A DNA stretch of 64,000 nucleotides from Deltaproteobacteria bacterium (GCA_025363655.1 JANYDK010000118.1:37775-101774); one strand, 5' to 3'; counted from the first letter of the stretch, positions 43,276-51,743 are shown. Notes: generated from the letters alone by a model not told the origin. Program-made: numbers and translations.

Positions 43276-44733
43276 CTATCCGAACCAACTCTTCTTCTTC
43301 TTCAACTCGTCAGCGAGCGATTCGACGGCTGCGCGGGTGGCATCGGCGACGCCGTCGGTGCGCTTGCCGAGGATCGTCATCGACGTCTCCAAGTCGCTCG
43401 CGTGCACGGTCAACGACGCATCGAGCTTCTCGAGCTGGAGCGACACGCTCTCGTGGACGACGTCGAGGCGATGCGCGATCGAGCCGTCGAGCCGTTGCGT
43501 GAGGAGCCCGAGCGACTCCTGCAGCTCGGCCATCTGGCGAGCCCCGTCGGCCTCGCGCTGCTTGCCTTGTTGGGTGACCGAGTCCTGCAAGGCGGTGACG
43601 CGACGAGCGGTCGAGGCCTCGAGCAGCTTGGTCTGCTGCGTGACGGCGGCTTGGAGCTCGCCGACGTGGATCGCGAGCTCGGCGTCGAGCTGCTTGCCGA
43701 GCTGACCGATCGCCTCCTGCAATTCGCAGATACGTCGCGTGTTCTCGAGCTCGCCGCGTTTCATCCGCGTCGTCACCTCTTCCAGCTGCGTCGCGAGGAG
43801 GCGCGTGCGTCCTTCGGCGACCGTCTCTGCGCGGACGATCTCCGGTTCGACGCGCTTGATGCGGGCCGCGAGGTCTTCGAGTTGGGTCGTGTTGCTGCGC
43901 GCTTGCGCCGTCGCCGCGGCCTCGATGCGGCCGAGCCGCGCTTCGATCGCCGCCAGCTTGGTCGGGATCGTCGGGTCGGGTGCGTTCGCTCGTTCGAGTC
44001 GCGAAAGTAGCTGTTTTTCCAGCGTATCGACGCGCTCGCTGACGGTCGTCTCGAGGATTTGTCGCAACGCCGACAGCAGCGGATTGCCCTCGACCCGCGG
44101 CCGCGTTCGCGCCTTGTCATCGAGCGGACGCACCGTCTTCGGCTCGCCGTCCTTCGGTTTCTGCATCGACTCGACGACCACGTCGACGGCGCGTTGCAAC
44201 GTCTCCATCACACCTTCTCCCTTGCCGGAGCACGCAAGCAGCTGCGGCCAGTCGGCGTGGACGTCGAGGGACTCCATCGGCAAGAGCAGCGCCGTCTCGC
44301 CGCGTTGGTTCACCTGGACGACGACCGGCGAGGGCTTGCCTTCTCGACGTGAGAGCGCCTCGTGGATCGTCGAGACCGCGCGACGGTTCGCGGCCTCGGC
44401 GGCCGGATCGGCGTCGAGGACGAGGACGAAGCCATCGGCGTCGACGAGGACGTGACGAACGGCGTCGTCCTCGAGCTTGCCATCGGGCGTGGGCGTGGGC
44501 GCGATCAGTTTGACGCGGATGTCGCAATCGTTGAGCTTGGTGCCGGTGCGCGGTCGCCATTCGAGCGAGAGCATTCGCCCACCGGTCAGCGCGGTCTCTT
44601 CCAGCGCCCCCGCCTTCCCGCGGGTCACCTCTTGCTGCACGTGCGCGAAGTTCGTCGCCCCTCCGTCCGCATGCGCGCTGACGTAGGCGATCGTCGTTTC
44701 GATCACACGCTCACGCAGATTCAAATTCGCCAT
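43276..44733 (-). CDS. coiled-coil protein with degenerate GTPase domain
   Basis: 485 residues from the ATG at 44733. The first 190 residues follow the layout of the MglA-like GTPase encoded downstream: SAHADGGATNFAHVQQEV takes the place of the P-loop but has GGAT where the active protein has AGKT, the NKQD motif is NQRG, and the switch II PGQ is lost. The domain is therefore probably unable to bind or hydrolyse GTP. Residues about 230-480 form a long alpha-helical coiled coil with regular heptads (many Leu/Gln/Arg). The mix suggests a scaffold that holds the Roadblock and GTPase partners. It is first in the leftward operon. Confidence 0.7.
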   Translation of the reverse strand: MANLNLRERVIETTIAYVSAHADGGATNFAHVQQEVTRGKAGALEETALTGGRMLSLEWRPRTGTKLNDCDIRVKLIAPTPTPDGKLEDDAVRHVLVDADGFVLVLDADPAAEAANRRAVSTIHEALSRREGKPSPVVVQVNQRGETALLLPMESLDVHADWPQLLACSGKGEGVMETLQRAVDVVVESMQKPKDGEPKTVRPLDDKARTRPRVEGNPLLSALRQILETTVSERVDTLEKQLLSRLERANAPDPTIPTKLAAIEARLGRIEAAATAQARSNTTQLEDLAARIKRVEPEIVRAETVAEGRTRLLATQLEEVTTRMKRGELENTRRICELQEAIGQLGKQLDAELAIHVGELQAAVTQQTKLLEASTARRVTALQDSVTQQGKQREADGARQMAELQESLGLLTQRLDGSIAHRLDVVHESVSLQLEKLDASLTVHASDLETSMTILGKRTDGVADATRAAVESLADELKKKKSWFG

Positions 44734-44837
44734 CCGTGAACCGTTCCTCTTCCTTCCGGCGGCGGCGACGTAGCAACGCGCATTCCACGTCCGCGTCGAG
44801 CATCGACGAAGCGCTGATTTCGAGTCGATCCGGACGA

Positions 44838-44957
44838 CGTCCAATTCTCGGACCCCGTCGCCGTCCAATTCTCGGACGCTCCGTCTCGGATCTCGGACTC
44901 GACGTGTGTCCAATCGATCTCGATCGATCCCGGTCGATCCCGATCGATCTCCGATTG
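44838..44957. repeat. repeat-rich intergenic control region
   Basis: The 16-mer CGTCCAATTCTCGGAC occurs at 44838-44853 and 44862-44877, exactly 24 bases apart; a third half-copy GTCCAAT lies at 44908-44914. They are followed by a cluster of TCGATC/CGATCGATC elements at about 44914-44957. The region is part of the 282-base gap between the divergent GTPase operon and the response-regulator fusion, and resembles an array of binding sites for a regulator. Confidence 0.55.
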
Positions 44958-45015
44958 AACGTGGATTGCAGAGTCTCGCCAGCGGCACGGGCGATGCAAA
45001 GTCGGTCGCCGTTCG

Positions 45016-46230
45016 ATGACGACCAGCGGCCAAAGACAACGCGTGCTGATCGTCGACGACGAAGAGGCCTTGGCGTGGTCGCTCTCGACGCGACTCGCGA
45101 AGCTACGTCCGCGCTACGAGGTCGACACCGCACACGACGGTGAGACCGCGCTCGCGAAGCTGACGGCGAATCCGATCGATCTCCTCGTCGCCGACGTCCG
45201 CATGCCGGGGATGAGCGGGCTCGATCTGATCGTCGCCGCGCTCGGCTCCAATCCCGACCTCCCGGTCATCGTCATGACCGCGTATCGCACCGCCGACGTC
45301 AATCGACTCACCGACAACTCGTCGATTCAATTCCTCGAGAAACCCTTCGAATTCGAGCGCTTTCTCGGCCTCGTCGATCGCTCCTTGGCTCACGGACAGA
45401 AGGGCTTCTCCGGCGCGATCTCGGTGCAGACGTTGCCCGACGTCGTCCAGCTCTACGTCCTCTCGAACGCCACCGGCGCGCTCACCATTCGCCACGACGG
45501 TCGCGAAGGGAAGCTCTGGTTCGAGGCCGGAGCGATTCCGCACGCGGTCACCGATCAGAATCGGGGCGAAGAGGCTTTCTTCGAGATCATGCTCTGGCGA
45601 GACGGTGAGTTCTCGATGCAGCTCCGCGCGATGCCGCCCGAGCGCTCGGTGTCGGCCAACTGGCAAGAGCTGCTGATGGAGAGCTGTCGTCGCATCGACG
45701 AGCGCGACCGCGAGGAGAGCTCGCCCAGCCTCACGCGCAAGGGCTGGACGCTGACCCCGCCGCCACCTGCCGACGACGACCCATTCGCCGATCTCATCGC
45801 CGAGGAACCTGCCTCGGCACTCGCCACGAAGCCCGACGACCCGAAACCCAAAGTATCCAAGGAGACTCCCATGAACATCAAAGACAGCCTCGCCAAGCTC
45901 AACACGATCGACGGCTTCGTCGGAGCCGCGCTCGTCGACTCGGAGAGCGGCATGCTGCTCGGCCAAGAGGGCGGGGGCACGCTCAACCTCGAGGTCGCGG
46001 CTGCGGGCAACACCGAGGTCGTCCGCTCGAAGCGCAAGACGATGTCGAACCTCGGCCTCAAGGAGAGCATCGAGGACATCCTCATCACGCTGACGAAGCA
46101 GTACCACCTGATTCGCCCGCTCCGCTCGCGTTCGGCGCTCTTCTTCTACGTCGCGCTCGATCGTACGCGCGCGAACCTGGCGATGGCCCGCATCGCCCTC
46201 GCCGACGTGGAGAAAGAGCTCCAGGTCTGA
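45016..46230 (+). CDS. receiver-DUF4388-Roadblock fusion protein
   Basis: 404 residues from the ATG at 45016. Receiver domain 8-125: acidic DDEE, phospho-acceptor D60 in LLVADVRMPG, T88 in VIVMTAY and K109 in FLEKPF. DUF4388 domain about 130-225 (NATGALTIRHDGREGKLWFEAGAIPHAV). A Pro/Asp-rich linker leads to a Roadblock domain 286-404 (DGFVGAALVDSESGM, LGLKESIEDILITL, YVALDRTRANLAMA). Phosphorylation could thus control a Roadblock partner of the GTPase encoded across the gap. A strong internal ribosome binding site precedes methionine 286, so a free Roadblock protein may also be made. Confidence 0.92.
   Translation: MTTSGQRQRVLIVDDEEALAWSLSTRLAKLRPRYEVDTAHDGETALAKLTANPIDLLVADVRMPGMSGLDLIVAALGSNPDLPVIVMTAYRTADVNRLTDNSSIQFLEKPFEFERFLGLVDRSLAHGQKGFSGAISVQTLPDVVQLYVLSNATGALTIRHDGREGKLWFEAGAIPHAVTDQNRGEEAFFEIMLWRDGEFSMQLRAMPPERSVSANWQELLMESCRRIDERDREESSPSLTRKGWTLTPPPPADDDPFADLIAEEPASALATKPDDPKPKVSKETPMNIKDSLAKLNTIDGFVGAALVDSESGMLLGQEGGGTLNLEVAAAGNTEVVRSKRKTMSNLGLKESIEDILITLTKQYHLIRPLRSRSALFFYVALDRTRANLAMARIALADVEKELQV
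45859..45873 (+). promoter_or_regulatory. internal ribosome binding site and start codon
   Basis: AAGGAG followed six bases later by an in-frame ATG at 45871. It would start a 119-residue Roadblock protein (codons 286-404 of the fusion). It is a better match to the consensus than anything upstream of the fusion's own ATG at 45016. Confidence 0.55.
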
Positions 46231-46247
46231 GGTGGGGGCGAGCTCAC

Positions 46248-46305
46248 CAGCGCGCAAGCGACACCCGTTTCGCAGGTGAATTCCAGCCTGTTAGCTTGCG
46301 CGCTG
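46248..46305. repeat. 12-bp inverted repeat with 34-base loop
   Basis: CAGCGCGCAAGC (46248-46259) and GCTTGCGCGCTG (46294-46305) are perfect complements. They lie between the response-regulator fusion and the PDZ gene. The loop is 34 bases and there is no T-run, so it is not a typical terminator; an RNA structure or cruciform-type site is possible. Confidence 0.45.
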
Positions 46306-46353
46306 CTGGCACTCGCGACGCCCCTCCGTCATGCTTGAAGCGACGGAGGTTCG

Positions 46354-46698
46354 ATGATCAGCAAGACTGCGCTGTTCCAGTTGGCCAAGACCCTCGACGG
46401 GTTGGCCGTCCTCGGGTGCATGCAGGGCACGCCCGCCGCGCTCGCCGGCGTTCGCTACGGTGACGTCCTCTTGGAGGTCAACGGACGGCGCACGCGCAAC
46501 TTCGGCGAGTACATCGAGGCGAAGGCGCTCCGCGCCGATGGAATGAAGGTCGTCATCTTTCGCTCGGGAGAAGAGCGCCCGATCGAGCTCGAATACGCGT
46601 CGCAGCGCGCGCCGGTCGATCCGGCGACTCTGCTCGGCGAGCTCGTCACGATGCGCCTCGGCCTCGGCGATCCCGACGACGAACGCATGTCTTCCTAG
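46354..46698 (+). CDS. small PDZ-domain protein
   Basis: 114 residues from the ATG at 46354, with GGAGG five bases upstream. The PDZ core is clear: LDGLAVLGCMQGTPAALAGVRYGDVLLEVNGRR, then a helix and KVVIFRSGEERPIELEY. It has no signal peptide or protease domain. A cytosolic PDZ protein in a signalling cluster may tether a partner by its C-terminus. The last four bases overlap the end of the convergent NtrC-type gene. Confidence 0.8.
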   Translation: MISKTALFQLAKTLDGLAVLGCMQGTPAALAGVRYGDVLLEVNGRRTRNFGEYIEAKALRADGMKVVIFRSGEERPIELEYASQRAPVDPATLLGELVTMRLGLGDPDDERMSS

Positions 46699-48098
46699 GT
46701 CTTGTTCGGTCGCAGGCCGAGCGCTTTGATCTTGTGATAGAGCGAGCTGCGCGGCATTCCGAGCCGGCGCGCGGCCGCCTCGACCCGCCCGCCTTCCTCG
46801 CGCAAGGCGTTCTCGATCGTCTGGATTTCCAGCGAACGGAGCGTCGAGCTGGAGGTCGACGTCATCGGCCCGTCCGAGGGCCTCGCGGCGGGCAAGCGTT
46901 GCTCGCTGACGTGGAAGTCGAGGTGCTTCGCGTCGATCTCGTCCTCGCCCATCCACAGCGCGCGTTCGAGCACGTTGCGCAGCTCGCGGATGTTCCCCGG
47001 CCAATCGTGGGCGCAGAGCCGATCGAGCGCGCCGGTGCTGAATTGCGGCGGGCGCCTTCCACTCGAGTCGGCGAACTCCTCGAGGATTTTCTCGGCCAGC
47101 ACCGGTACGTCGGCGAGCCTCTCACGAAGAGACGGCATGACCACCGGGAAGGCGCTGATGCGATAGAAGAGGTCGCTGCGGAAGGTCTTGGCGCGGACCT
47201 GCTCGGCCAAATCTTGGTGCGTCGCCGACACCAAGCGCAGGTCCGACGTCCGATCTTGCACGTCGCCGAGCCGGCGATACACGCCTTCTTCGAGCACCTT
47301 GAGGAGCTTCGGTTGGATGGCGAGGTCCATGTCGCCGATCTCGTCGAGGAAGAGGGTGCCGCCGTCGGCCGCCTCGACGAGGCCGACCTTCTGCGCCTGC
47401 GCGCCGGTGAAGGCGCCGCGTTGGTGACCGAAGAGCTCGGACTCGAGGAGATCTTTCGAGAGCGCCGCGCAGTTGAGATCGACCAGTGGCGCGCTCGCCC
47501 GCGGCCCGTTGGCGTGGAGCCACCTCGCGAGCACGCTCTTGCCTGTGCCCGTCTCACCGAGGATCAAGACGGGCCGATCGCCCTCGCGGAGCCGCTCGGC
47601 TCTCTCTCGCAGCTGCGCGATCGCCACGCTGGTCCCCACGAACGGATCGGGCGCGCGTTTGCGCGTGGCCGATCGACGACCGGTGATCGGACGACGCGGC
47701 GGCGCGTCGTTCGCCAAGGCTGCCTGCAGCACTTCGGCGAGGGCGGTGAGCTCGACCGGCTTGGTCAGGAAGTGCTCGGCGCCGCTCTTGAGCGCGCGCA
47801 CCGCCAAATCGATCGAGCCGTGACCGGTGAGGATCACCACCGGCACGTTGGGCGCGGCCTGTCGTAGCTCGGGAAGCCTCGTCACCGCCTCGGCGTCACC
47901 GAGCATGTGATCGACGATGATCACGTCGGGCGAGAACGTGCCGCAACGTACGAGCAGCTCGGCCCAGCTGTCGGCGTGCGCGACGACGTAGCCGCGCCCT
48001 TCGAGGTGACGGCGCAGACCGCTTCGGATCACCACGTCGTCGTCGACGACCAACACTTTCTTCCCGACGACCGAACCTTGCCGGACCAAAACGCCCAT
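46695..48098 (-). CDS. NtrC-type sigma54 response regulator
   Basis: 467 residues from the ATG at 48098. The receiver (about 12-125) has DDD, the acceptor aspartate in IIVDHML, TGHGS and KP (FLTKPVEL). AAA+ about 150-380: GETGTGKS, GAFTGA (HQRGAFTGA), Walker B (GGTLFLDEIGD). A Fis HTH ends the protein (EEGGRVEAAARRLGMPRSSLYHKIKALGL). It is divergent from a histidine-kinase-like gene, the likely sensory partner. The gene's own start has a G-rich upstream and no clean ribosome binding site. Confidence 0.93.
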   Translation of the reverse strand: MGVLVRQGSVVGKKVLVVDDDVVIRSGLRRHLEGRGYVVAHADSWAELLVRCGTFSPDVIIVDHMLGDAEAVTRLPELRQAAPNVPVVILTGHGSIDLAVRALKSGAEHFLTKPVELTALAEVLQAALANDAPPRRPITGRRSATRKRAPDPFVGTSVAIAQLRERAERLREGDRPVLILGETGTGKSVLARWLHANGPRASAPLVDLNCAALSKDLLESELFGHQRGAFTGAQAQKVGLVEAADGGTLFLDEIGDMDLAIQPKLLKVLEEGVYRRLGDVQDRTSDLRLVSATHQDLAEQVRAKTFRSDLFYRISAFPVVMPSLRERLADVPVLAEKILEEFADSSGRRPPQFSTGALDRLCAHDWPGNIRELRNVLERALWMGEDEIDAKHLDFHVSEQRLPAARPSDGPMTSTSSSTLRSLEIQTIENALREEGGRVEAAARRLGMPRSSLYHKIKALGLRPNKT

Positions 48099-48373
48099 TC
48101 CCCCGTCCCCTCCCCACTACGATATTTACGATTCGCCGGCCGCCCTGTGCTGGGATGAACTGGCGAGACGTCGACGGAGTTTCCTCGGTCGAGCCCTCCA
48201 TAATAGCTAGTTTCCGAACCAGTGTGGCGTTTTGCGCCCCGGGCTCATTTGGGGAATTTGACAATGTCGGTTCAGCTCGCAGGTTTCGCTCGTCTTCCGA
48301 AAATCATTGTCATTTGGTTTTCACGACGCCCGTGCTCAGTGCGCGGTGCGACATCTGCAAGGCGGGAGCGCCG

Positions 48374-49300
48374 ATGACCGATCGCTCCGATTGCACCGTG
48401 ACGCTGTCCTCGTTGCCCGAGGCGGCGGTGGTGGTCGACGCCGCCGGCGAGATCGTCGCGCGCAACGATGCGGCTCGCGTGCTCGATCGCCTGTTTGTGC
48501 CCGAGCGCCGCGGACCGCTCCTCGAGCTCCTCGAGTCGGCGAGACTCCACGGCGTCGCCCGCGCGACCTGGAGCGACCCGTCGCACGATCGATCGTGGTC
48601 CGTCTCGGCGACCGGTGTCTCGGCGAGCGAGACGTTGGTCCTCTTGGTCGATCTTCGTCCAGCCGTCGTCGCCGAGCGCGAGGCCACGCTCGGCGGGCTG
48701 GTCCACGATCTGCGCAACATGGCGTTCGGGCTCGCGCTCACCGCTGAAGGCATCGCCGATGCCGATCCCGACGAGCGCGCCGAGGCGGTGCGCGGCATCG
48801 TCCTCACGACCAAGCGCCTGCACGGGCTCGTCGGCGTGCTCGAAGATTGGATTCGTCCGCTCGAGGACTCGCCGGCGTCGTACCCGCTGCGCTTGCTCGT
48901 CGGCCAGGTCGTCACCCGTCTCGGCAGGCCTTCGCGGGTCTCGATCGTCGGTGACGCCTCCGCCGAACTTCACGGCGAGGGCCGGGGCCAGGTCGTCGCG
49001 CGCGCGCTCGAGCTCGTGCTTCGTCACGCGATCGCGCATGCACCCGTCGACGGCGACGTCTCGCTCGAGATCTCGCCCGGCGAACCTCGGCATGTCATCA
49101 CGGTTCGCGCGCCACGCGTCGCCAAGGCCTCGCTCGTCCCGGCCCATCGCATTCGCCTGCGTGAGGTCGATGCCAATCTCGGCCTCGTCGTCGCAAGCCG
49201 GCTCGTCGTCGACGACGGCGGTGAGCTCGAGACCGTACGAGACGACGAGGGGGGCGCGCGCTTCTGCCTCTTCGTCCCGGCCTCGAAGGCCCGGTGCTAA
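48374..49300 (+). CDS. degenerate histidine kinase
   Basis: 308 residues from the ATG at 48374 (GGGAG seven bases upstream); the frame before it is shadow. A PAS-like N-terminal region (EAAVVVDAAGEIVARNDAARVL) leads to a HisKA-like helix with histidine (GGLVHDLRNMAFGL). The HATPase region keeps its general shape (VLRHAIAHAP, LGLVVASRLVVDDGGELE) but the N-box asparagine is replaced and no DxGxG ATP loop is found, so catalysis is doubtful. It is divergent from the NtrC-type regulator and could act as a phosphatase, phosphotransfer protein or pseudokinase for it. Confidence 0.7.
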   Translation: MTDRSDCTVTLSSLPEAAVVVDAAGEIVARNDAARVLDRLFVPERRGPLLELLESARLHGVARATWSDPSHDRSWSVSATGVSASETLVLLVDLRPAVVAEREATLGGLVHDLRNMAFGLALTAEGIADADPDERAEAVRGIVLTTKRLHGLVGVLEDWIRPLEDSPASYPLRLLVGQVVTRLGRPSRVSIVGDASAELHGEGRGQVVARALELVLRHAIAHAPVDGDVSLEISPGEPRHVITVRAPRVAKASLVPAHRIRLREVDANLGLVVASRLVVDDGGELETVRDDEGGARFCLFVPASKARC

Positions 49301-49309
49301 GCCGCCGAG

Positions 49310-49858
49310 GTGCCCGCGTCCGGTGACGAAGTGTTGGTCGAGAACGCCGACGGCACGATCGTACGGCGCGACGACGGCGCCATCGTCTGTGCCTGCGAGG
49401 GACGCGATCTCCAGCTCGCGATGCGCGCGGTCAGCACGTTCGCCTTCGTCGTCGCCTCGGTCGTCTCGGCGTTGGTGCTGACGAAGATGATCCCGGCGCT
49501 CTTGATGACGATCCCCATCGTCTGGCTCACCGTCGCCGGCGTCGCCTTCGAGCTCGCCCGTCGTCGTCGTCGCCGCCTCGGCGTCTTCGTCTTCGATGCG
49601 TCGTCGCTGGTGCTCACCCAATCGCATGGCCGCAAGGTCATCGGGAGCTGGAAATTCGAGGCCATTCGCCTCGTCACCGTCGAGCGCGGCGAGGGCACGA
49701 CCGACACCGAGCTCGGCGACGTCGACGGCCACGCGCGGCGATGGATCATCGTCGACGTCGGCGCGGAACGAACGCTTCGTCTCGGCCGCGTGCTCGCGTG
49801 GGAGCAACGCAAGGTGCTGGGGGCGGTTGAAGAGGTCGGGGTGAGGGTCGGTCGCTAG
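49310..49858 (+). CDS. small membrane protein
   Basis: 182 residues from a GTG at 49310, nine bases after the degenerate kinase stop and probably co-transcribed. Two hydrophobic helices about residues 39-60 and 63-82, followed by a run of arginines and a C-terminal beta domain (FVFDASSLVLTQSHGRKVIGSWKFEAIRLV) similar to small PH-like lipid-binding domains. No family recognised. It could be an accessory to the kinase. Confidence 0.6.
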   Translation: MPASGDEVLVENADGTIVRRDDGAIVCACEGRDLQLAMRAVSTFAFVVASVVSALVLTKMIPALLMTIPIVWLTVAGVAFELARRRRRRLGVFVFDASSLVLTQSHGRKVIGSWKFEAIRLVTVERGEGTTDTELGDVDGHARRWIIVDVGAERTLRLGRVLAWEQRKVLGAVEEVGVRVGR

Positions 49859-49859
49859 C

Positions 49860-50978
49860 TCACCCGAAATAGGGCGCCAACATCCGCTGGAATTGATGCA
49901 CGCCAGGCTCCCTCTTCCGTGAAAATCTCCCGCCCGGATAGAGACGTGACCGGACGCCGCGTTGCACGAGCTGCACGATTGCTTCGTCTTCCAGTTCGAC
50001 GGTGTGCAGATCGGCTCCAGCACCCGACGCACGCGCGCGCTCGTCCCAGACGAAGGACCAGAAAGCGACCGTCGTCTTCGACTCGGTGCGTGGCCTCACG
50101 AGGTTGATCGACAGACCCCACGGGTACACGTTGATCATCGTCGTGGGAAAGAGCCAATAGTAATAGCCGGCGATGCGCTCGCCGTGATCGGGGTGACCGG
50201 GCGGCAAGTCGAAGCAGGCCTCGCCTTCCTTGGCGATGCCGATTTGCACGTTGCCACCCTCGAAGAGCTCGGTGCGATAGGCGCCGTAGTCGAGCACTTC
50301 GCTGAGGCCGGGATGAACGAAGGGCACGTGGAACCCCTCGAGGTAGTTGTCGCAATAGAGCGCGAAGTGGGCCTTCACCTCGTAGTCACGCGAGGTGGCG
50401 GGGTCGAAGCGCGCGGAGTCGAGCGGAAGGAACGAGAGGCGCGCACGCAAGACGTCGAGAATCGGCGAGATCGGCGAGATCGGCGCGCTCGCGGCGTCTC
50501 TCGCGAGGTTGGCGAAGACGAGCGGCCCGAAGGTGGCGTGGGCGACGCGCGCGAGATCGTCCGCTGGGCGCGGGAAGTCTTCGGCGTCTTGGAACTCCGG
50601 CATGTATGCGAAGCGTCCGTCGAGGTGAAAGCGACGACCGTGGTAGCGGCAGCGCAAGTTCGGGGTCACGCAGGCGCGTTCGACGAGGAGGTTGCCGCGA
50701 TGGGTGCAGACGTTGGAGAGCACCCGAAGCTCGCCGGCGGGGTCACGCGTGAGGAGCAGCGGCTCGTCGAGCGCCTCGGGGAGCAACGTCATCGGCACTG
50801 CCGACGAGGACTCCGCGACTTCATCCGCGCGCGCGACGACCTGCCAGCTACGCGGGAAAAGATTCGCGCGCAACGCCTGAAAACAAGCCGGATCGCGATA
50901 CGCCTCGGCCGGCAAGGTCGAGGCGCGCCGGACGTCCGGATCGACGACGAAGCGCATCTGGTCGCGACCCGAAGACAC
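49860..50978 (-). CDS. Rieske-type aromatic-ring/choline-type oxygenase, large subunit
   Basis: 372 residues from a GTG at 50978, three bases after the thioredoxin-like stop (an ATG at 50957 is possible). The Rieske cluster is CTHRGN...CRYHGR. The mononuclear iron site is in DNYLEGFHVPFVHPG, with two histidines and the glutamate. It belongs to the ring-hydroxylating/choline-monooxygenase-like group (single chain, no FdRed domain). Substrate unknown. A short Ile-Ser-Pro run (9-bp repeat at 50461-50487) sits in a loop. It shares an operon with a thioredoxin-like lipoprotein. Confidence 0.9.
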   Translation of the reverse strand: MSSGRDQMRFVVDPDVRRASTLPAEAYRDPACFQALRANLFPRSWQVVARADEVAESSSAVPMTLLPEALDEPLLLTRDPAGELRVLSNVCTHRGNLLVERACVTPNLRCRYHGRRFHLDGRFAYMPEFQDAEDFPRPADDLARVAHATFGPLVFANLARDAASAPISPISPILDVLRARLSFLPLDSARFDPATSRDYEVKAHFALYCDNYLEGFHVPFVHPGLSEVLDYGAYRTELFEGGNVQIGIAKEGEACFDLPPGHPDHGERIAGYYYWLFPTTMINVYPWGLSINLVRPRTESKTTVAFWSFVWDERARASGAGADLHTVELEDEAIVQLVQRGVRSRLYPGGRFSRKREPGVHQFQRMLAPYFG

Positions 50979-50981
50979 GCG

Positions 50982-51590
50982 CTAGAACGAGCCCGGCGCG
51001 CCGACCGCGAGGAGCTCGTAGGCGGCGCGCATGCCGGTGAGGAGCGAGCTCGGATCGTTCTCGTCGTAAAAGTACTTCGAGCTCGTACGCGGCGCGTGGA
51101 CGTCGGCGAGCTTGCCCTCGGGATCGAGGAACACCGTGCGTGGAATGTAGCCGCCGTCGGGTGAATAACGAGTCGATACATCTTCGTTGGCGTCGACGTC
51201 GACGCGAATCATGACGAAGCGTTTGGCGGCGGCGGCGATGGTCGGGCTGGCGAAGACCCGCGCGTATCGCTTGCAGTGCGGGCACCAGTCGGCGGTGAAG
51301 ACGAGGCACACCGGTCGCAACGTCGAGCGCGAGAGCGCCATGCCCGCTTCGAAGTCGTGCCACTCGATCTGCTCGGGATTCCAGAGCGCGAGCGTCGGCG
51401 CCGGAGGTGCGGTCGCCGTCACGGTCGGGGCGCCTCCGGTGCCTACCGACGACTTCGTCTCCGGCGACGGCCGCGGCCTTTCCCCTGCGTGCTGATCACA
51501 GCCCGTCATCGAAAGCACCGTAAGCACGGCGAGCGTGGCGAACACTTCGAGGAGCACTGCCCACGCGGGCACGGGACGACTTCGCTGCAT
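50982..51590 (-). CDS. thioredoxin-fold lipoprotein
   Basis: 202 residues from the ATG at 51590. Signal with lipobox MTGC near 31, a Pro/Thr linker, then a thioredoxin fold (RPVCLVFTADWCPHCKRY, active-site WCPHC; the cis-proline strand YIPRTVFLDPEG). The WCPHC form is like DsbD-gamma or thioredoxin_7 proteins. It probably shuttles electrons on the periplasmic side. The Rieske gene begins three bases after its stop. Confidence 0.85.
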   Translation of the reverse strand: MQRSRPVPAWAVLLEVFATLAVLTVLSMTGCDQHAGERPRPSPETKSSVGTGGAPTVTATAPPAPTLALWNPEQIEWHDFEAGMALSRSTLRPVCLVFTADWCPHCKRYARVFASPTIAAAAKRFVMIRVDVDANEDVSTRYSPDGGYIPRTVFLDPEGKLADVHAPRTSSKYFYDENDPSSLLTGMRAAYELLAVGAPGSF

Positions 51591-51743
51591 GGCGCGAGGA
51601 GGTTTGCACGCGCCGGCTCGGGCGTCGCGTGGCTCGGCTGAAGGCGGTTCTCTTGGCGCTCGTCGATGAACCGAGTACTGGCTGGCCTCACACGATGTCG
51701 TTCGGTTCTTCGTGACCGGAACAATCCAGAATCAGGGGGCGGG

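Noticed and set aside
44838..44957. Repeats resembling iterons of a replication origin
   Set aside because: No rep/dnaA/parA gene nearby; the gap is a normal divergent promoter region of signalling genes.
48220..48260. Possible sigma54 promoter (TGGC near TTGC)
   Set aside because: The GG and GC elements are not 10 bases apart, so spacing does not fit.
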